Shown: piece after piece, positions 16,683 through 25,330 of the stretch
Position numbering within the stretch: the first letter of the stretch is position 1
Layout of the letters: each line of letters begins with the position of its first letter
From: Symploca sp. SIO2C1
GTDB lineage: Bacteria; Cyanobacteriota; Cyanobacteriia; Cyanobacteriales; Coleofasciculaceae
Assembly (NCBI GenBank): GCA_010692635.1
Contig: JAAHGL010000063.1
Coordinates: 1 to 35,582 of the forward strand
DNA length: 35,582 nucleotides
Direction: 5' to 3'
Notes under the pieces: model-generated
The model's input: the letters and a program-made list of their open reading frames with translations, nothing else
What the model was told of the DNA's origin: nothing
The model's database searches: none
Program-made: the position numbers and the translations under genes

Positions 16683-17626
16683 GCAAGCATACACCAAATA
16701 CCGCTTTTAACTTAAAGGGAAGGAGCATCCTTGGAAATCTCATATCTGAGCCATCCGCCACCTCTGAAGCACAGGAATTGGCAGCGGAATGGATATCCGT
16801 AGGCAAGATCCGGAAGGGGGATTTTCAACCTCGTCAGTTTTTCTCCCAGAAAGGCATTGATAGCCTTGCCAACTCCTTTAAGGAACGAGGATTCCGAGGC
16901 ACGTTGAATGTTCGTCCCCGAACCGATGGCACTTACGAGCTTATCGCTGGAGAGAGGCGTTGGAGGGCTGCAAAGCAGGCAGGGTTGGAGAAAGTTCGCT
17001 GTGTTGTTGAGCAATATTCTGATTCTGAAGCCCTGGAGTTTGCTCTCGTTGAGAATCTGCAACGTGAAGACCTCAGCAAACTTGAAGAAACTGAGGGGAT
17101 TTTGCACCTCATCGAAACCAAGCTAGGAATAGCGCGTAACCATGCTGTCAGCATCGTTCGGACGGAGGGACACTCCGATAAACGCAACCGGAGCGACGTA
17201 GCTCCGAGTGACGAACTCAGACAAATTGAGGAACTCCTTTCTTGCTTCAACATTGAGCTTCAAACGTTTCGGACAAAAAATCTCCGTACACTCTCGCTTC
17301 CTGAAGAGTTAAAGCAAGCACACCTGGAACGAGACCTTCCCTACTCATCCGCTCTTGAGCTGAACAAAGTGAAGGATGAGCAAGAAAGAAAAAATCTGCT
17401 TGAGGATGTGATTGCTAACAGACTCTCTTTCCGTGATATTAAAGAACGAGTCCGTGAACTCACTGCTAAGCAGAAGGAAGAAGGAGAAGTTACTACTCTC
17501 GTGCGGCGTCTTGAAGCAACAGCAAAACAAGCTAAAAAGGTTGGACACCTTCTTAAGACCAAGCAAAAAAAGAAGCGACTAGAAAAGCTCCTGACAGAAC
17601 TGGAATCATTGTTAGACGGCAAATAA
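16679..17626 (+). CDS. parB: ParB-family centromere-binding protein
   Basis: The 315-residue protein has the ParB N-terminal domain: SVGKIRKGDFQPRQFF, then ELIAGERRWRAAKQAGLEKV (the GERRWRA box of CTP-binding ParB proteins) and LVENLQREDLSKLEETEGI. A HTH-like region follows (HLIETKLGIARNHAVSIVRT) and a lysine-rich helical C-terminus for dimerisation. The ATGA overlap with parA shows translational coupling. The stretch GHSDKRNRSDVAPSDELRQ, between two conserved helices, is encoded by DNA carrying the palindrome also found upstream of parA. So either a binding site is embedded in the gene, or a short repeat was inserted in frame. Confidence 0.92.
   Translation: MSKHTPNTAFNLKGRSILGNLISEPSATSEAQELAAEWISVGKIRKGDFQPRQFFSQKGIDSLANSFKERGFRGTLNVRPRTDGTYELIAGERRWRAAKQAGLEKVRCVVEQYSDSEALEFALVENLQREDLSKLEETEGILHLIETKLGIARNHAVSIVRTEGHSDKRNRSDVAPSDELRQIEELLSCFNIELQTFRTKNLRTLSLPEELKQAHLERDLPYSSALELNKVKDEQERKNLLEDVIANRLSFRDIKERVRELTAKQKEEGEVTTLVRRLEATAKQAKKVGHLLKTKQKKKRLEKLLTELESLLDGK
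17189..17206. repeat. Candidate parS/REP-like element, copy 2, inside parB
   Basis: CGGAGCGACGTAGCTCCG is the exact reverse complement of 15795-15812. The two copies are 1.4 kb apart and the second is in coding sequence. Confidence 0.6.
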
Positions 17627-17712
17627 CTTATCATCACTTGCCTTAGAGCAGAGCAAGGAAGGTTATAACTTATAGACCTCCCCAACTAACCCACCACCCA
17701 CCGCATTTTTTC

Positions 17713-17721
17713 TTATCCACA
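17713..17721 (+). promoter_or_regulatory. DnaA box (TTATCCACA)
   Basis: A perfect match to the bacterial DnaA box lies in the 144-bp gap after parB, beside a T-rich run. A single box 2.3 kb from the iterons may be a regulatory site rather than part of the origin. Confidence 0.5.
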
Positions 17722-17770
17722 AAATAGGCACACTGGAAAAAAGAACTATTAGGAAGCTTTCAAATCTCAG

Positions 17771-18682
17771 ATGTGGCTCAAGTTTGGTGTCGATGCTGAT
17801 AATAACCTGGTTGCGATTGAAGATGCCCGAAGTGGTAAAACCGATTTAACCTGCATCTACTGCGGGGGCTTCTTGACTGCCAAGAAGGGCAAAATAAAAG
17901 CTCATCACTTTGCTCATACCGAAGAGACCTGCTATCCGGTTGCCAATCGCAGCATCCCCACTCTACCGCTGTATGACAACTTCAATATTCGTCTATCGGG
18001 CAAAGAGTTGCAGCAGTTAAAACAGCTCTGGCGAGAGTATGGCAGCACAGAGTATTCCATTCCCGTTGTACCTTTTCGGCTGGTTCTGCGAAAGTTGTTC
18101 GTCTGGAACAGCCAACAAGATGGTTATGATTTCACGCCTTTGGGCAAAATTCCGGTGGGGGCATTGCCTCTGGCACAGTTTAACCAAGTGCAAGAACCCT
18201 TGCTGTTGGAGGAGCTAACAAAGCTCAAAGGAGCAGCCGAACGCGCTCAAATTCTTAACTCTTCATCCCTCGAACAACGAGTAGCTGATTTTAAGCTCTA
18301 CCGCGCTCAATTAAGGCGCATCCTCCAGTTTGCCTTGTACTTTCTTGAGGTAAAAACTGACCGCGAAACGCTGCACAAGATAGGGGTAACACGACGCTCA
18401 ATCTCTGAGCGGGTGGCGGAGGTGGAGCGGGATTTGCTCAAGCACTACCAACACGCTGAAATTGAAGTGTTAGGCACTTGGGAGCATAGGGGAAATGTAG
18501 AACTATACTTTAAGCACCGCTATCGAGCATTCAATTATCCCATTGGGTCGCTAACGGAATATTTCAAGTTCTCGGCGGTAGAACCTGTGCTGCAAGACCT
18601 CCGCCAGATGAGGAAGAAAGTCCTCAGTGCTCAAGAGCTGGAAATTGTGCAAGATGAATCAATACTAACTCTTTGCCCTTGA
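17771..18682 (+). CDS. CoiA-like zinc domain fused to a GIY-YIG-type nuclease domain
   Basis: Residues 1-60 carry a zinc-ribbon-like motif CIYCGGFLTAKKGKIKAHHFAH with two cysteines and a HHFAH box, as in the N-terminal part of competence protein CoiA. The C-terminal third (about 190-280) reads YFLEVKTDRETLHKIGVT, RSISERVAEVERDLL, EVLGTWEHRGNVELYFKHRY. This matches the pattern of MUG113/T5orf172 GIY-YIG proteins: an opening Y-F strand, KIG-T, a conserved R and a late E. The middle has no recognised domain. DNA cleavage or processing is therefore likely, but not its substrate. GGAAG lies about 12 nt before the ATG. It stands between parB and recD2 on the same strand and could be co-transcribed with the helicase. 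Confidence 0.65.
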   Translation: MWLKFGVDADNNLVAIEDARSGKTDLTCIYCGGFLTAKKGKIKAHHFAHTEETCYPVANRSIPTLPLYDNFNIRLSGKELQQLKQLWREYGSTEYSIPVVPFRLVLRKLFVWNSQQDGYDFTPLGKIPVGALPLAQFNQVQEPLLLEELTKLKGAAERAQILNSSSLEQRVADFKLYRAQLRRILQFALYFLEVKTDRETLHKIGVTRRSISERVAEVERDLLKHYQHAEIEVLGTWEHRGNVELYFKHRYRAFNYPIGSLTEYFKFSAVEPVLQDLRQMRKKVLSAQELEIVQDESILTLCP

Positions 18683-18779
18683 ATCAAGAGCCACCTTATA
18701 AGAAACGGGGAGAGGCGAGTCCCTCGGCTATCATACTGAGAGTTAAGCACAGAATTTTTACCTGCAACTGGCAGAACTC

Positions 18780-21017
18780 TTGTCCACATCAACGAACCAA
18801 CCTCCCAAAGCCTCTCCCCAATATGAAACGCTCACCGGAGTTGTGGAGCGTTTGACTTTCTACTCGGAAGAATCAGGCTATACCGTTGCACGTCTGATGC
18901 GCCCCAAAGCCAAAGAGCTAACAACCATTGTTGGCAGCTTTGCCAACATCCAGCCTGGACAGACGTTGCAACTGACAGGCTTTTGGCGAGAGCATCCCCA
19001 ATACGGCTCTCAGTTCCAAGTTAGCCAATACATTGAAACCAAACCCGCCACCCTCACGGGAATTGAAAAGTATTTGGGCAGTGGCTTAATCAAAGGTGTT
19101 GGACCTGTCACTGCCAAGCGAATTGTAGCCCACTTTGGACTCTCCACCCTTGATGTCATTGAAAACCATATTGAACGCTTGTTGGAAGTTCCTGGAATTG
19201 CCCACAAGCGGGTTTCTATGATTCAAAATGCTTGGGAGACTCAAAAAGCCATCAAAGAGGTGATGGTGTTTTTGCAGGGGCATGGAGTTTCCACCACTTA
19301 TGCCGTCAAAATTTATAAACAATATGGTGACGGGGCAATCGCCACCGTTCAAAATAACCCCTACCAATTAGCCGTTGATATTTATGGCATTGGCTTTTTA
19401 ACGGCTGACAAAATTGCCCAGAACTTGGGTATTCCCCTTAGCTCCAAATTTCGCTATCAAGCTGGCATTTTGCACGTTCTGGGTGAGGCGGCAGAGGAGG
19501 GACATAGCTGCTTGCCACAGACACAGTTGGTGAACTTGAGCGCAAAGCAGCTTTCAAAAGAAGAGTACCAAGCTCCATTAGAGACGGTGGTTGATGTTAT
19601 TCAGGACATGGTGCAGCAGAAAGAGTTAATTGTTGATGCATCTGAAGAAGGAATGTTGTTGTGTTATAAACCCACCTTCTACTATACCGAGATGAACTTG
19701 GCACAACGGCTAAGTCAGCACTTAAGCCAACCTGTCGCGGCTGATATACCTCGTGTCAAAAACTGGATTGAGCGGTTTACCGAGAGTCGAGGCATAGCTC
19801 TCTCTGAGCAACAGCAGAGAGCGGTGGAGATGGCGGCTTACTCAAGAGTTATGGTTCTCACAGGCAACCCTGGCTGTGGCAAAACCTTCACCACCCACAC
19901 CATTGTCTCGTTATGGAAAGCAATGGGCAAATCCATTGCCTTGGCTGCACCCACCGGACGCGCTGCACAGAGGCTTGCTGAGATGACAGGGCTAGAAGCC
20001 AAAACCCTGCACAGGCTGTTGGAGTTTGACCCTCGGACAATGGATTTTAAGCTTGGCGTTGATAACCCGCTGCCCCACCAGGCAATTGTGGTGGATGAAG
20101 CCAGTATGCTTGATATGTTCTTAGCCAACTCTTTGGTGAAAGCTCTGCCGAAAGATGCTCAACTTTTGCTGGTGGGAGACATTGACCAACTGCCCTCGGT
20201 TGGAGCTGGAAAGGTATTGCAGGATTTAATCAACTCTGGTTGGATACCTGTAGTGCGCCTAACTCAAGTTTTTCGCCAAGCAGCCAAGAGTGCCATTATT
20301 ACAGCAGCTCACCACATCAATCGGGGGCAGTATCCGACAATTGAACCGATTTCTGACTCCCCTCGCTCTGACTGCCTCTGGCATGGGGGTGGACATGAGC
20401 CTGAGCATGGGGTGCAGGTGATTGAAGAGTTGATTAGAGAGCTGATTCCCAAATTGGGCTTTAATCCCGCCACAGATGTTCAAGTGCTTTGCCCCATGAC
20501 CAGAGGTTTGGTGGGGACTCGCAACCTCAATCAAGTTTTGCAGCAGCTCATCAATCCCAAAAGCCCTGATAAGACCGAGATTCAAAGAGGTGGGATGCTC
20601 TTGAGAGTTGGAGATCGCGTGATACAACTGACCAACGACTATCAGCGGGAGGTCTTCAACGGAGATTTGGGTACAATTGCCAAGATTGATACCACGGAGC
20701 AAGAGGTAAGTGTTCAGTATGACCAACGAATTGTCAGTTATGACTACGCTGACCTCAATGAGATTACCCTAGCCTGGGCGGTAACTATCCACAAAAGCCA
20801 AGGCTCGGAGTATCCGGTGGTTATTCTGCCGCTGTATATGCAGCACTATATGATGCTCTCTCGCCACCTGCTCTACACAGGTATTACTCGCGCCAAGAGA
20901 TTAGCGATTGTGATTGGGGAAAAGAAGGTAATTGGCATTGCGGTGAACTCTGGTGAAAGACAACAACGCCACACCAGATTGCAGCAGCGGTTGGAGGTGG
21001 CAGGGGGCAAAGGCTAA
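18780..21017 (+). CDS. recD2: RecD2-family DNA helicase
   Basis: The 745-residue protein has the RecD2 N-terminal region, with a YSEESGYTVARL strand and helix-hairpin-helix repeats (YLGSGLIKGVGPVTAKRIVAHFG; LLEVPGIAHKRV; IYGIGFLTADKIAQNLGI). A superfamily 1B helicase follows: Walker A TGNPGCGKTFTTHT, VVDEASMLD (Walker B), GDIDQLPSVGAG, VTIHKSQGSEYPVV and LLYTGITRAKR. It would unwind DNA 5' to 3' without RecBC. The chosen start is a TTG with no clear ribosome site; the conserved part begins at YETLTGVVERLTF, so a GTG about 20 codons later is possible. Its role on a plasmid is unknown but may be in replication or repair of transferred DNA. It meets the PEP-CTERM gene tail to tail with 4 bp of overlap. 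Confidence 0.9.
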   Translation: MSTSTNQPPKASPQYETLTGVVERLTFYSEESGYTVARLMRPKAKELTTIVGSFANIQPGQTLQLTGFWREHPQYGSQFQVSQYIETKPATLTGIEKYLGSGLIKGVGPVTAKRIVAHFGLSTLDVIENHIERLLEVPGIAHKRVSMIQNAWETQKAIKEVMVFLQGHGVSTTYAVKIYKQYGDGAIATVQNNPYQLAVDIYGIGFLTADKIAQNLGIPLSSKFRYQAGILHVLGEAAEEGHSCLPQTQLVNLSAKQLSKEEYQAPLETVVDVIQDMVQQKELIVDASEEGMLLCYKPTFYYTEMNLAQRLSQHLSQPVAADIPRVKNWIERFTESRGIALSEQQQRAVEMAAYSRVMVLTGNPGCGKTFTTHTIVSLWKAMGKSIALAAPTGRAAQRLAEMTGLEAKTLHRLLEFDPRTMDFKLGVDNPLPHQAIVVDEASMLDMFLANSLVKALPKDAQLLLVGDIDQLPSVGAGKVLQDLINSGWIPVVRLTQVFRQAAKSAIITAAHHINRGQYPTIEPISDSPRSDCLWHGGGHEPEHGVQVIEELIRELIPKLGFNPATDVQVLCPMTRGLVGTRNLNQVLQQLINPKSPDKTEIQRGGMLLRVGDRVIQLTNDYQREVFNGDLGTIAKIDTTEQEVSVQYDQRIVSYDYADLNEITLAWAVTIHKSQGSEYPVVILPLYMQHYMMLSRHLLYTGITRAKRLAIVIGEKKVIGIAVNSGERQQRHTRLQQRLEVAGGKG

Positions 21018-21727
21018 GTTATGGATGCCTTGTGCTTGAGCCACTTTTGCTTGAATGCTGAACCAGCACCCAAGACCCCAAATGCCAGCAAACTTAACAC
21101 AGAAGCTGGTTCAGGAACGTCTTCGGATGCAGTAACACCGTAATAAACTTCATCCACAGCCCATGATTCTAGGGTTGATGGTTGGTTAAGGGTGAGTGTA
21201 CTGAATGCTATGTCACTCGTAAGCCCAAAGAATAACAAATTCCCATCAATTGTAGGTGTGCTAGCAATATTAAATGTTTCGCCTAAGTCGGTACTAAGAG
21301 TCAAGGTCGCAGGGTCGGCAAAATCCCCCCAATCGATGACATTGAGACCGAAAAAGTTTACCGGATTGAGAAAAGAGAAGGTCATTGACAGACCCTCAGT
21401 ATTCCGCACATAGTTGTTGCCATCGGTGGCGAATTGACCAAAGTCGGGAATACTTTGAACTGAGAGGTTAGTGCCTGGTGCTGGTACTGAAAGTGTGAAG
21501 TCATCAACTGTAATGGAACTTCTTTGAGAGGACACATTATCTGGTACTAAATCCTCGAAACTTTCCAAGTTGGCTAAACCTGTCACATTATTGAGGAAGT
21601 CTGTTTCATCTAAAAAAGTTGTACTGGCGGCTCCTACTTGACCTGCACTAAGGGTTCCCACAGCGATAAATGCGACCCCAGCGGTAGCCATTGATAACTT
21701 TTTCTGGATAGTTGAAATAGTTTTCAT
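21014..21727 (-). CDS. PEP-CTERM sorting domain protein, exported
   Basis: The N-terminus is a signal peptide (KTISTIQKKLSMATAGVAFIAVGTLSAGQ, cleavage likely near GAAS). The C-terminus has the full PEP-CTERM signal: VPEPAS, a hydrophobic helix LLAFGVLGAGSAF and the basic tail KQKWLKHK. The 150-residue body is threonine- and serine-rich with aromatic beta strands (FLNPVNFFGLNVIDWGDFADP, LESWAVDEVYYGV), typical of secreted proteins processed by exosortase. It probably acts outside the cell or at its surface. No exosortase is in the window, so it would depend on a host enzyme. It looks like cargo, since none of its neighbours concern the cell surface. Confidence 0.85.
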   Translation of the reverse strand: MKTISTIQKKLSMATAGVAFIAVGTLSAGQVGAASTTFLDETDFLNNVTGLANLESFEDLVPDNVSSQRSSITVDDFTLSVPAPGTNLSVQSIPDFGQFATDGNNYVRNTEGLSMTFSFLNPVNFFGLNVIDWGDFADPATLTLSTDLGETFNIASTPTIDGNLLFFGLTSDIAFSTLTLNQPSTLESWAVDEVYYGVTASEDVPEPASVLSLLAFGVLGAGSAFKQKWLKHKASIT

Positions 21728-22020
21728 GACAGTTAAATTAGGTAGTATCTGTAAAGGAAAAAATCCATTTATTTATGGTTTCTTCCTGCTAAATGTTACT
21801 CAGGGTCAAGTTTGGTCTTTTACGCAAAGAGCAACTGTTGTGTAAAAATTCTTCACATAGACAATTACTTGCACCCCACCGCTGTATTCAGCACCTTTGC
21901 TCATCCAGAGGCTCCAGTGATTCAATACTTGCTGTCAAGCAAGTTGTATTCTTTGAACGCAAGTATTTTTACTCTTTAGATTGGAATCAAACTCTAATAA
22001 TACGCAGTCAAGCCAACCCT
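21728..22020. other. Intergenic stretch without a supported gene
   Basis: Leader of the PEP-CTERM gene on one side and the end of a 48-aa gene on the other. CTTGCTTGACAGCAAG near 21930 is a short dyad. Open frames here have poor protein character. Confidence 0.4.
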
Positions 22021-22167
22021 TCACCTCCGTGGTCTGGGATGCGCTTCGAGATACTGCCGTACATACCGCTTGGCTGAGTCAGGGTCGCGTAGCAGCAGCG
22101 ACTCTGCAACTAGGCGCACTTGAGGGGGCAAGTACTCCAGTTGGCGTTGAAAGTCACTATTTGTCAT
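22021..22167 (-). CDS. Hypothetical small protein (48 aa)
   Basis: The reading MTNSDFQRQLEYLPPQVR continues with LVAESLLLRDPDSAKRYVRQYLEAHPRPRR, an amphipathic helical sequence with natural composition, which is why I accept so short a frame. The ribosome site is weak. The DUF4278 terminator (22252-22279) lies upstream, so it must have its own promoter in the 85-bp gap. It overlaps a plus-strand frame of poorer quality. No family is recognised. Confidence 0.45.
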   Translation of the reverse strand: MTNSDFQRQLEYLPPQVRLVAESLLLRDPDSAKRYVRQYLEAHPRPRR

Positions 22168-22251
22168 CAGACTTGGCTTCGTACAAAGTTAAGAAATCTT
22201 GCGGTGTAGCAGAGGACTTAATTACTGAAAAACAAATTATATCAGTCACTC

Positions 22252-22279
22252 AAAAAAAAACCTCGTCAAAAAGACGAGG
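22252..22279 (-). terminator. Rho-independent terminator of the DUF4278 gene
   Basis: On the minus strand CCTCGTC pairs with GACGAGG around a TTTTT loop, followed by nine Ts (22260-22252). It is about 40 bp after the stop codon of the DUF4278 gene. Confidence 0.85.
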
Positions 22280-22320
22280 GTGGGGGTGTGCAAGAAGAAA
22301 AATTTCAATACTTTTTTAAT

Positions 22321-22494
22321 TTAGTTGTAGGCTATGCCACGATATTTCTTTGTTCCTGTACTTAAGGTATGAAGATTGGCAGGACGGCGGATGGCGTACT
22401 GTAAGCCACGGAATCTGGCGGTTACTTTAGATTCAACTGTGTCGATAGCTACTGTTTGAAGAGCGTAATTTAGACCGCGATAAGAAAGTTTCAT
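22321..22494 (-). CDS. DUF4278 domain protein (57 aa)
   Basis: The 57-residue protein begins MKLSYRGLNYALQTV, has KVTARFRGLQYAIRRP in the middle and ends KKYRGIAYN. This repeated Y-R-G pattern is the hallmark of the cyanobacterial DUF4278 family, found in many short proteins of unknown function that often respond to stress. AGGA lies 5-8 nt before the ATG and a strong terminator follows, so it is a complete one-gene unit. Being nearly exclusive to cyanobacteria, it is one of the better taxonomic markers in the window. Confidence 0.8.
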   Translation of the reverse strand: MKLSYRGLNYALQTVAIDTVESKVTARFRGLQYAIRRPANLHTLSTGTKKYRGIAYN

Positions 22495-22798
22495 TATTTC
22501 CTACTCTCTGTTCAACTCACATTAACAATAGTCTTAAAAAATCACAGATATTGAATTGATTTGGAGCGTTACAAACTGTGAGATATAGGCAGCTTTTGTC
22601 TGACTCAAACCGGATTAGTGGGTGATTAAAGTCACCCTGTGGATACCAGCACTCATCGATATACACCCAGATGTTTTTGCGGTAGTCGGATATAAGAATA
22701 TCCCTAGCACCACTAATTGATAAATTTTATTTATACCTTTGGATGCACCGCGCCGGATTTTTTTAAGATAAAGAAACTTTATCAATCTGTGCCTATAA
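22495..22798. other. Intergenic region between DUF4278 and primase genes
   Basis: These 304 bases hold the promoter area of the DUF4278 gene and the 3' end of the primase unit. A TGTGGATAC near 22638 is one base from a DnaA box on the opposite strand. A 68-aa minus frame overlapping the primase end is not credible. I see no other structure. Confidence 0.4.
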
Positions 22799-24718
22799 TC
22801 ACACAGGAACGAGTTTATCAACTTTTACAAAAAGGCTACCAAGCCATTGTTCTCCTGGTGGGTCAGTAAGAAGTTTCACACAGACTATACCGTCTTGCTC
22901 TTCCCTTGAATGATATTCATCAGTCAAGTGAACCAGATCACCTGGATGGAGAAATCTGCACTGCGTTTTTGGTTTTGTTGATGAGGACAACAGAAGTTCA
23001 ACAAAGTGATGGACTCTACGACCTGTATATCGCAGAACTGTCCGATTCTCTCGATACAGCTTAATCCGTTCAAGGCGAGATAATCCGACCAGCCCAGCAG
23101 AGATTTTTTCTTCCCCCCCTACACCTTCATTATTCTCCCGATTGCTGAACACGCCTTTCTCTACAAGGCTTTCCGCACCTTCCTCTATATCACTTTTTTC
23201 TCTAGTTGTGGAACACGCCTTTAATGCTGCTGCTTCTGGCGTTTCTTCTGATGCTTTTTCCTCTTCGGGAGGCACTGATAATTCTCCTGTTTCTCCCTCT
23301 GATCTTCTTTGAGCATACTGCCGTATTTTCCCCAACAGCCCTTTGAATTTTTCCAAAAACGGTCGGCTAAATCCTACTCCACACTCCTCTTTTGCTATCC
23401 TGCTTATCAGCTCTAATAATCCTGTTAACGTCTCTGGTAACCCTGTTATACTCCTTGAGCTAATCAGATGCCTGAGTATTCTTATCACTTTGGCTAATTT
23501 ATCTCGTGCTACTTGCTTCCTGGCTGCATTTGCCCGATTGTACTTGCGCCCATCCTCTTTCCCTGCTGCCCTTGTCAAAGCCACTGTGCTACCATAATGC
23601 GAACCTTCCCGAATGCGGTATTCTCCTGTGTACGGGTAGTATCCGAGATTCTTGGTCGATTTTAGCCAATCTCTCACCCGTTGCTCCAGGTTATGTTGAT
23701 GCCCGCAATACTGCTTATATCCTGGAAGCTCTCGCATATAGGCTGCTGTTTTTTTCACCAGCTCTTCTCCATCTAGGTGCTGGAACACATAGGCTTCTTT
23801 TACTGCTTCAAATACCAGGTCATTGGTTTGGGCGTCTCCTGTCCACCCTTGTTCCAGGCGAATGAGTAAATCATTGTGCCAATCTGCTGCACTGCCATTT
23901 CTGCCTTTGACAAACCCTCTGCTGCTCACCCCAAAATCTTGGTAGGCTCCTTCCATCACTTGCCGAAAAGCCACCATGTCCTGCCTTTTGGCATGATGTT
24001 TCAAATCCTTGATAAACAGGCGTAGATCGCTGTGGACAGGGCTGAAATTAAGCTGGTCTAAAACATAACTGCCTGTGCCTGGTTGCAAAGGCAAGCGAAT
24101 CCCGTTGTAATTTATGATCCTTTCTGTGCTATAGCCTTTTCGGTTGGGAAAGATTTCCAGATGCCCTTTGACAATGCGAAACTTCGCTTTTGACAGCACC
24201 ACATATAACGCATGGGCAGCCAGCCAGCTTGGCACAGGCTTCGCCAGAGGGATATAAAGGTGGAGCCCTCCACTAAAGCTACTTTGCACCACCTCCACGC
24301 CTACTAAGCCCATCTCCTCCAGAACACCCAACAGTCGGTGGTATTCTGCTTCGTCATTAGCTGGGTGATACAGTGACCCCTGATCTATATCAAGAATCAG
24401 AACCCGTGTCAGGATATTGAAGCGCATCCCCACAATCAGATTCTTATCGTAGTACAGTGCTTGCAGATTGCGTGGTGGGGTAGGGTGCTTATACCTAGTT
24501 TTCCAATTTGCGCCCTCAAGATTTTCCCGCACCATCACATTGAACAAGTTCTCGCCAAAAAACTTCAACAGCGTATTAAATGCTCTGCAATCAGTCTTAA
24601 CAAAATGCTGGCGTTCTTTGGCTTCTTTGGTTTTGGCAAACGTTTCTTTCCATATTTCCCGAAAACTTCGGCGTTTGCGGGATTCTTTTTCTGATAATGG
24701 CGACCGCTGTGCAACCAT
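22799..24718 (-). CDS. Archaeo-eukaryotic-type primase/replication protein
   Basis: The 639-residue protein has the catalytic pattern of an AEP primase. VLILDIDQGS (DxD at 110-112) follows a KHPTPPRNLQALYYDKNLIVG region; FSGGLHLYIPL (148-158, the sxH motif, H153) is next; FPNRKGYSTERIINYNGIRLPL is the third element. The second half is charged and low in recognisable motifs, with a helical part (about 400-470), an acidic linker (about 480-560) and a final beta-rich domain ending LVPV. Such proteins prime or start replication of many cyanobacterial plasmids. GAGG lies about 8 nt before the ATG at 24718. With the iteron Rep, this gives two replication proteins in one window. A structured region lies directly upstream and could be its origin. 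Confidence 0.75.
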   Translation of the reverse strand: MVAQRSPLSEKESRKRRSFREIWKETFAKTKEAKERQHFVKTDCRAFNTLLKFFGENLFNVMVRENLEGANWKTRYKHPTPPRNLQALYYDKNLIVGMRFNILTRVLILDIDQGSLYHPANDEAEYHRLLGVLEEMGLVGVEVVQSSFSGGLHLYIPLAKPVPSWLAAHALYVVLSKAKFRIVKGHLEIFPNRKGYSTERIINYNGIRLPLQPGTGSYVLDQLNFSPVHSDLRLFIKDLKHHAKRQDMVAFRQVMEGAYQDFGVSSRGFVKGRNGSAADWHNDLLIRLEQGWTGDAQTNDLVFEAVKEAYVFQHLDGEELVKKTAAYMRELPGYKQYCGHQHNLEQRVRDWLKSTKNLGYYPYTGEYRIREGSHYGSTVALTRAAGKEDGRKYNRANAARKQVARDKLAKVIRILRHLISSRSITGLPETLTGLLELISRIAKEECGVGFSRPFLEKFKGLLGKIRQYAQRRSEGETGELSVPPEEEKASEETPEAAALKACSTTREKSDIEEGAESLVEKGVFSNRENNEGVGGEEKISAGLVGLSRLERIKLYRENRTVLRYTGRRVHHFVELLLSSSTKPKTQCRFLHPGDLVHLTDEYHSREEQDGIVCVKLLTDPPGEQWLGSLFVKVDKLVPV

Positions 24719-24856
24719 AATTAACCTCTACTTCCTTGTGCGACATGGGCACAAAGGCAGAGATTCACCAGTCATCGAATTCCTATTCATAAGGGGAAAA
24801 AGCCAGTTTCCTTCCAATGAAAGAGTGTGATAGGCTTTTTTCGGTTAAGATAGAAG

Positions 24857-25060
24857 GAAAGTACGGGAAAACCCGCGCTTTCTCCAGTGACCTGAAATAC
24901 GTTCATCTAGTCGCCAAACTTTCAGACGTATCCGGTCAGCGATGACGTTGGTGTTATCTGCCGATAAACCCACGTCTTAAATTGAATCCATGAGCGCATT
25001 ACGACTCATCTAAAACCAGTCTATAGGATTTTACCTGTAGACTGGTTTTACGTTTTGGAG
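24857..25060 (+). ncRNA. Highly structured intergenic region, candidate small RNA or primase-linked origin
   Basis: Four hairpins follow in series. GAAAG/CTTTC encloses CGGG-AAAA-CCCG (24857-24882). An extended stem at 24944-24976 has GACGT/ACGTC, GGT/ACC and TTATC/GATAA on a TGCC loop. ATGAG/CTCAT is at 24990-25009. TAAAACCAGTCTA pairs perfectly with TAGACTGGTTTTA at 25011-25050, with an inner AGG/CCT. A terminator ends the series on the plus strand. There is no coding frame. The order of hairpins and terminator suggests a transcript of 200-260 nt; no promoter was identified with confidence. A single- or double-strand origin for the adjacent primase is the alternative. Confidence 0.5.
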
Positions 25061-25094
25061 AAATTCCTCCCCTTGAAGGTGAGGAATTTTTTTT
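25061..25094 (+). terminator. Rho-independent terminator
   Basis: AAATTCCTC (25061-25069) pairs with GAGGAATTT (25081-25089), and the T-run continues to 25094. On the opposite strand it may also stop the RHH gene at 25117-25308. Confidence 0.8.
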
Positions 25095-25116
25095 CGTAGG
25101 TAAGCGTTAGAACTTA

Positions 25117-25308
25117 TCAAGATTCATTACCTTCCTGCTTCTTTAACGGGGGTTCTTTTTGCTCTTGTTCAACTCTGTCACACCATTCAGTGACGAGAGT
25201 TTCAATGACACTACTCATATCAGTCTCCATTTGAGCGCACAGTGCCTTAAACCGACGCTTAAGCCCTGGTTGCCTGAAGACTGCCTTTACTTCTTCTCTC
25301 TTTGCCAT
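25117..25308 (-). CDS. Ribbon-helix-helix plasmid protein
   Basis: From the ATG at 25308 the protein starts MAKREEVKAVFRQPGLKRRFKALCAQMETDMSSVIETLVTEWCDRV, with a charged C-terminus. This is a CopG-like ribbon-helix-helix pattern: one beta strand (VKAVFR), a helix, a turn at MET-DMSS and a second helix. A TTG at 25329 would add 7 residues. The protein probably binds DNA as a dimer to control a nearby promoter. It is divergent from the ParM locus and shares a 240-bp control region with it that holds a perfect 14-bp palindrome and repeats, so it may regulate segregation genes or copy number. Confidence 0.65.
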   Translation of the reverse strand: MAKREEVKAVFRQPGLKRRFKALCAQMETDMSSVIETLVTEWCDRVEQEQKEPPLKKQEGNES

Positions 25309-25330
25309 CTTTTTATTTTGACATGGCAAA

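Noticed and set aside
20259-20726. Minus-strand open frame of 155 codons
   Set aside because: It is antisense to the RecD2 helicase core and has no recognisable protein character.
21823-21921. Minus-strand frame of 32 codons with GGAG upstream (MSKGAEYSGG...)
   Set aside because: A ribosome site is present, but the sequence is too short and unremarkable to support a gene.
21981-22319. Plus-strand open frame of 112 codons
   Set aside because: It runs through the DUF4278 terminator and has a low-quality sequence and a TTG start; the 48-aa minus-strand gene is the better reading.
22615-22821. Minus-strand frame of 68 codons after the primase gene
   Set aside because: It overlaps the primase end, has cysteine and lysine runs without domain character, and no ribosome site.
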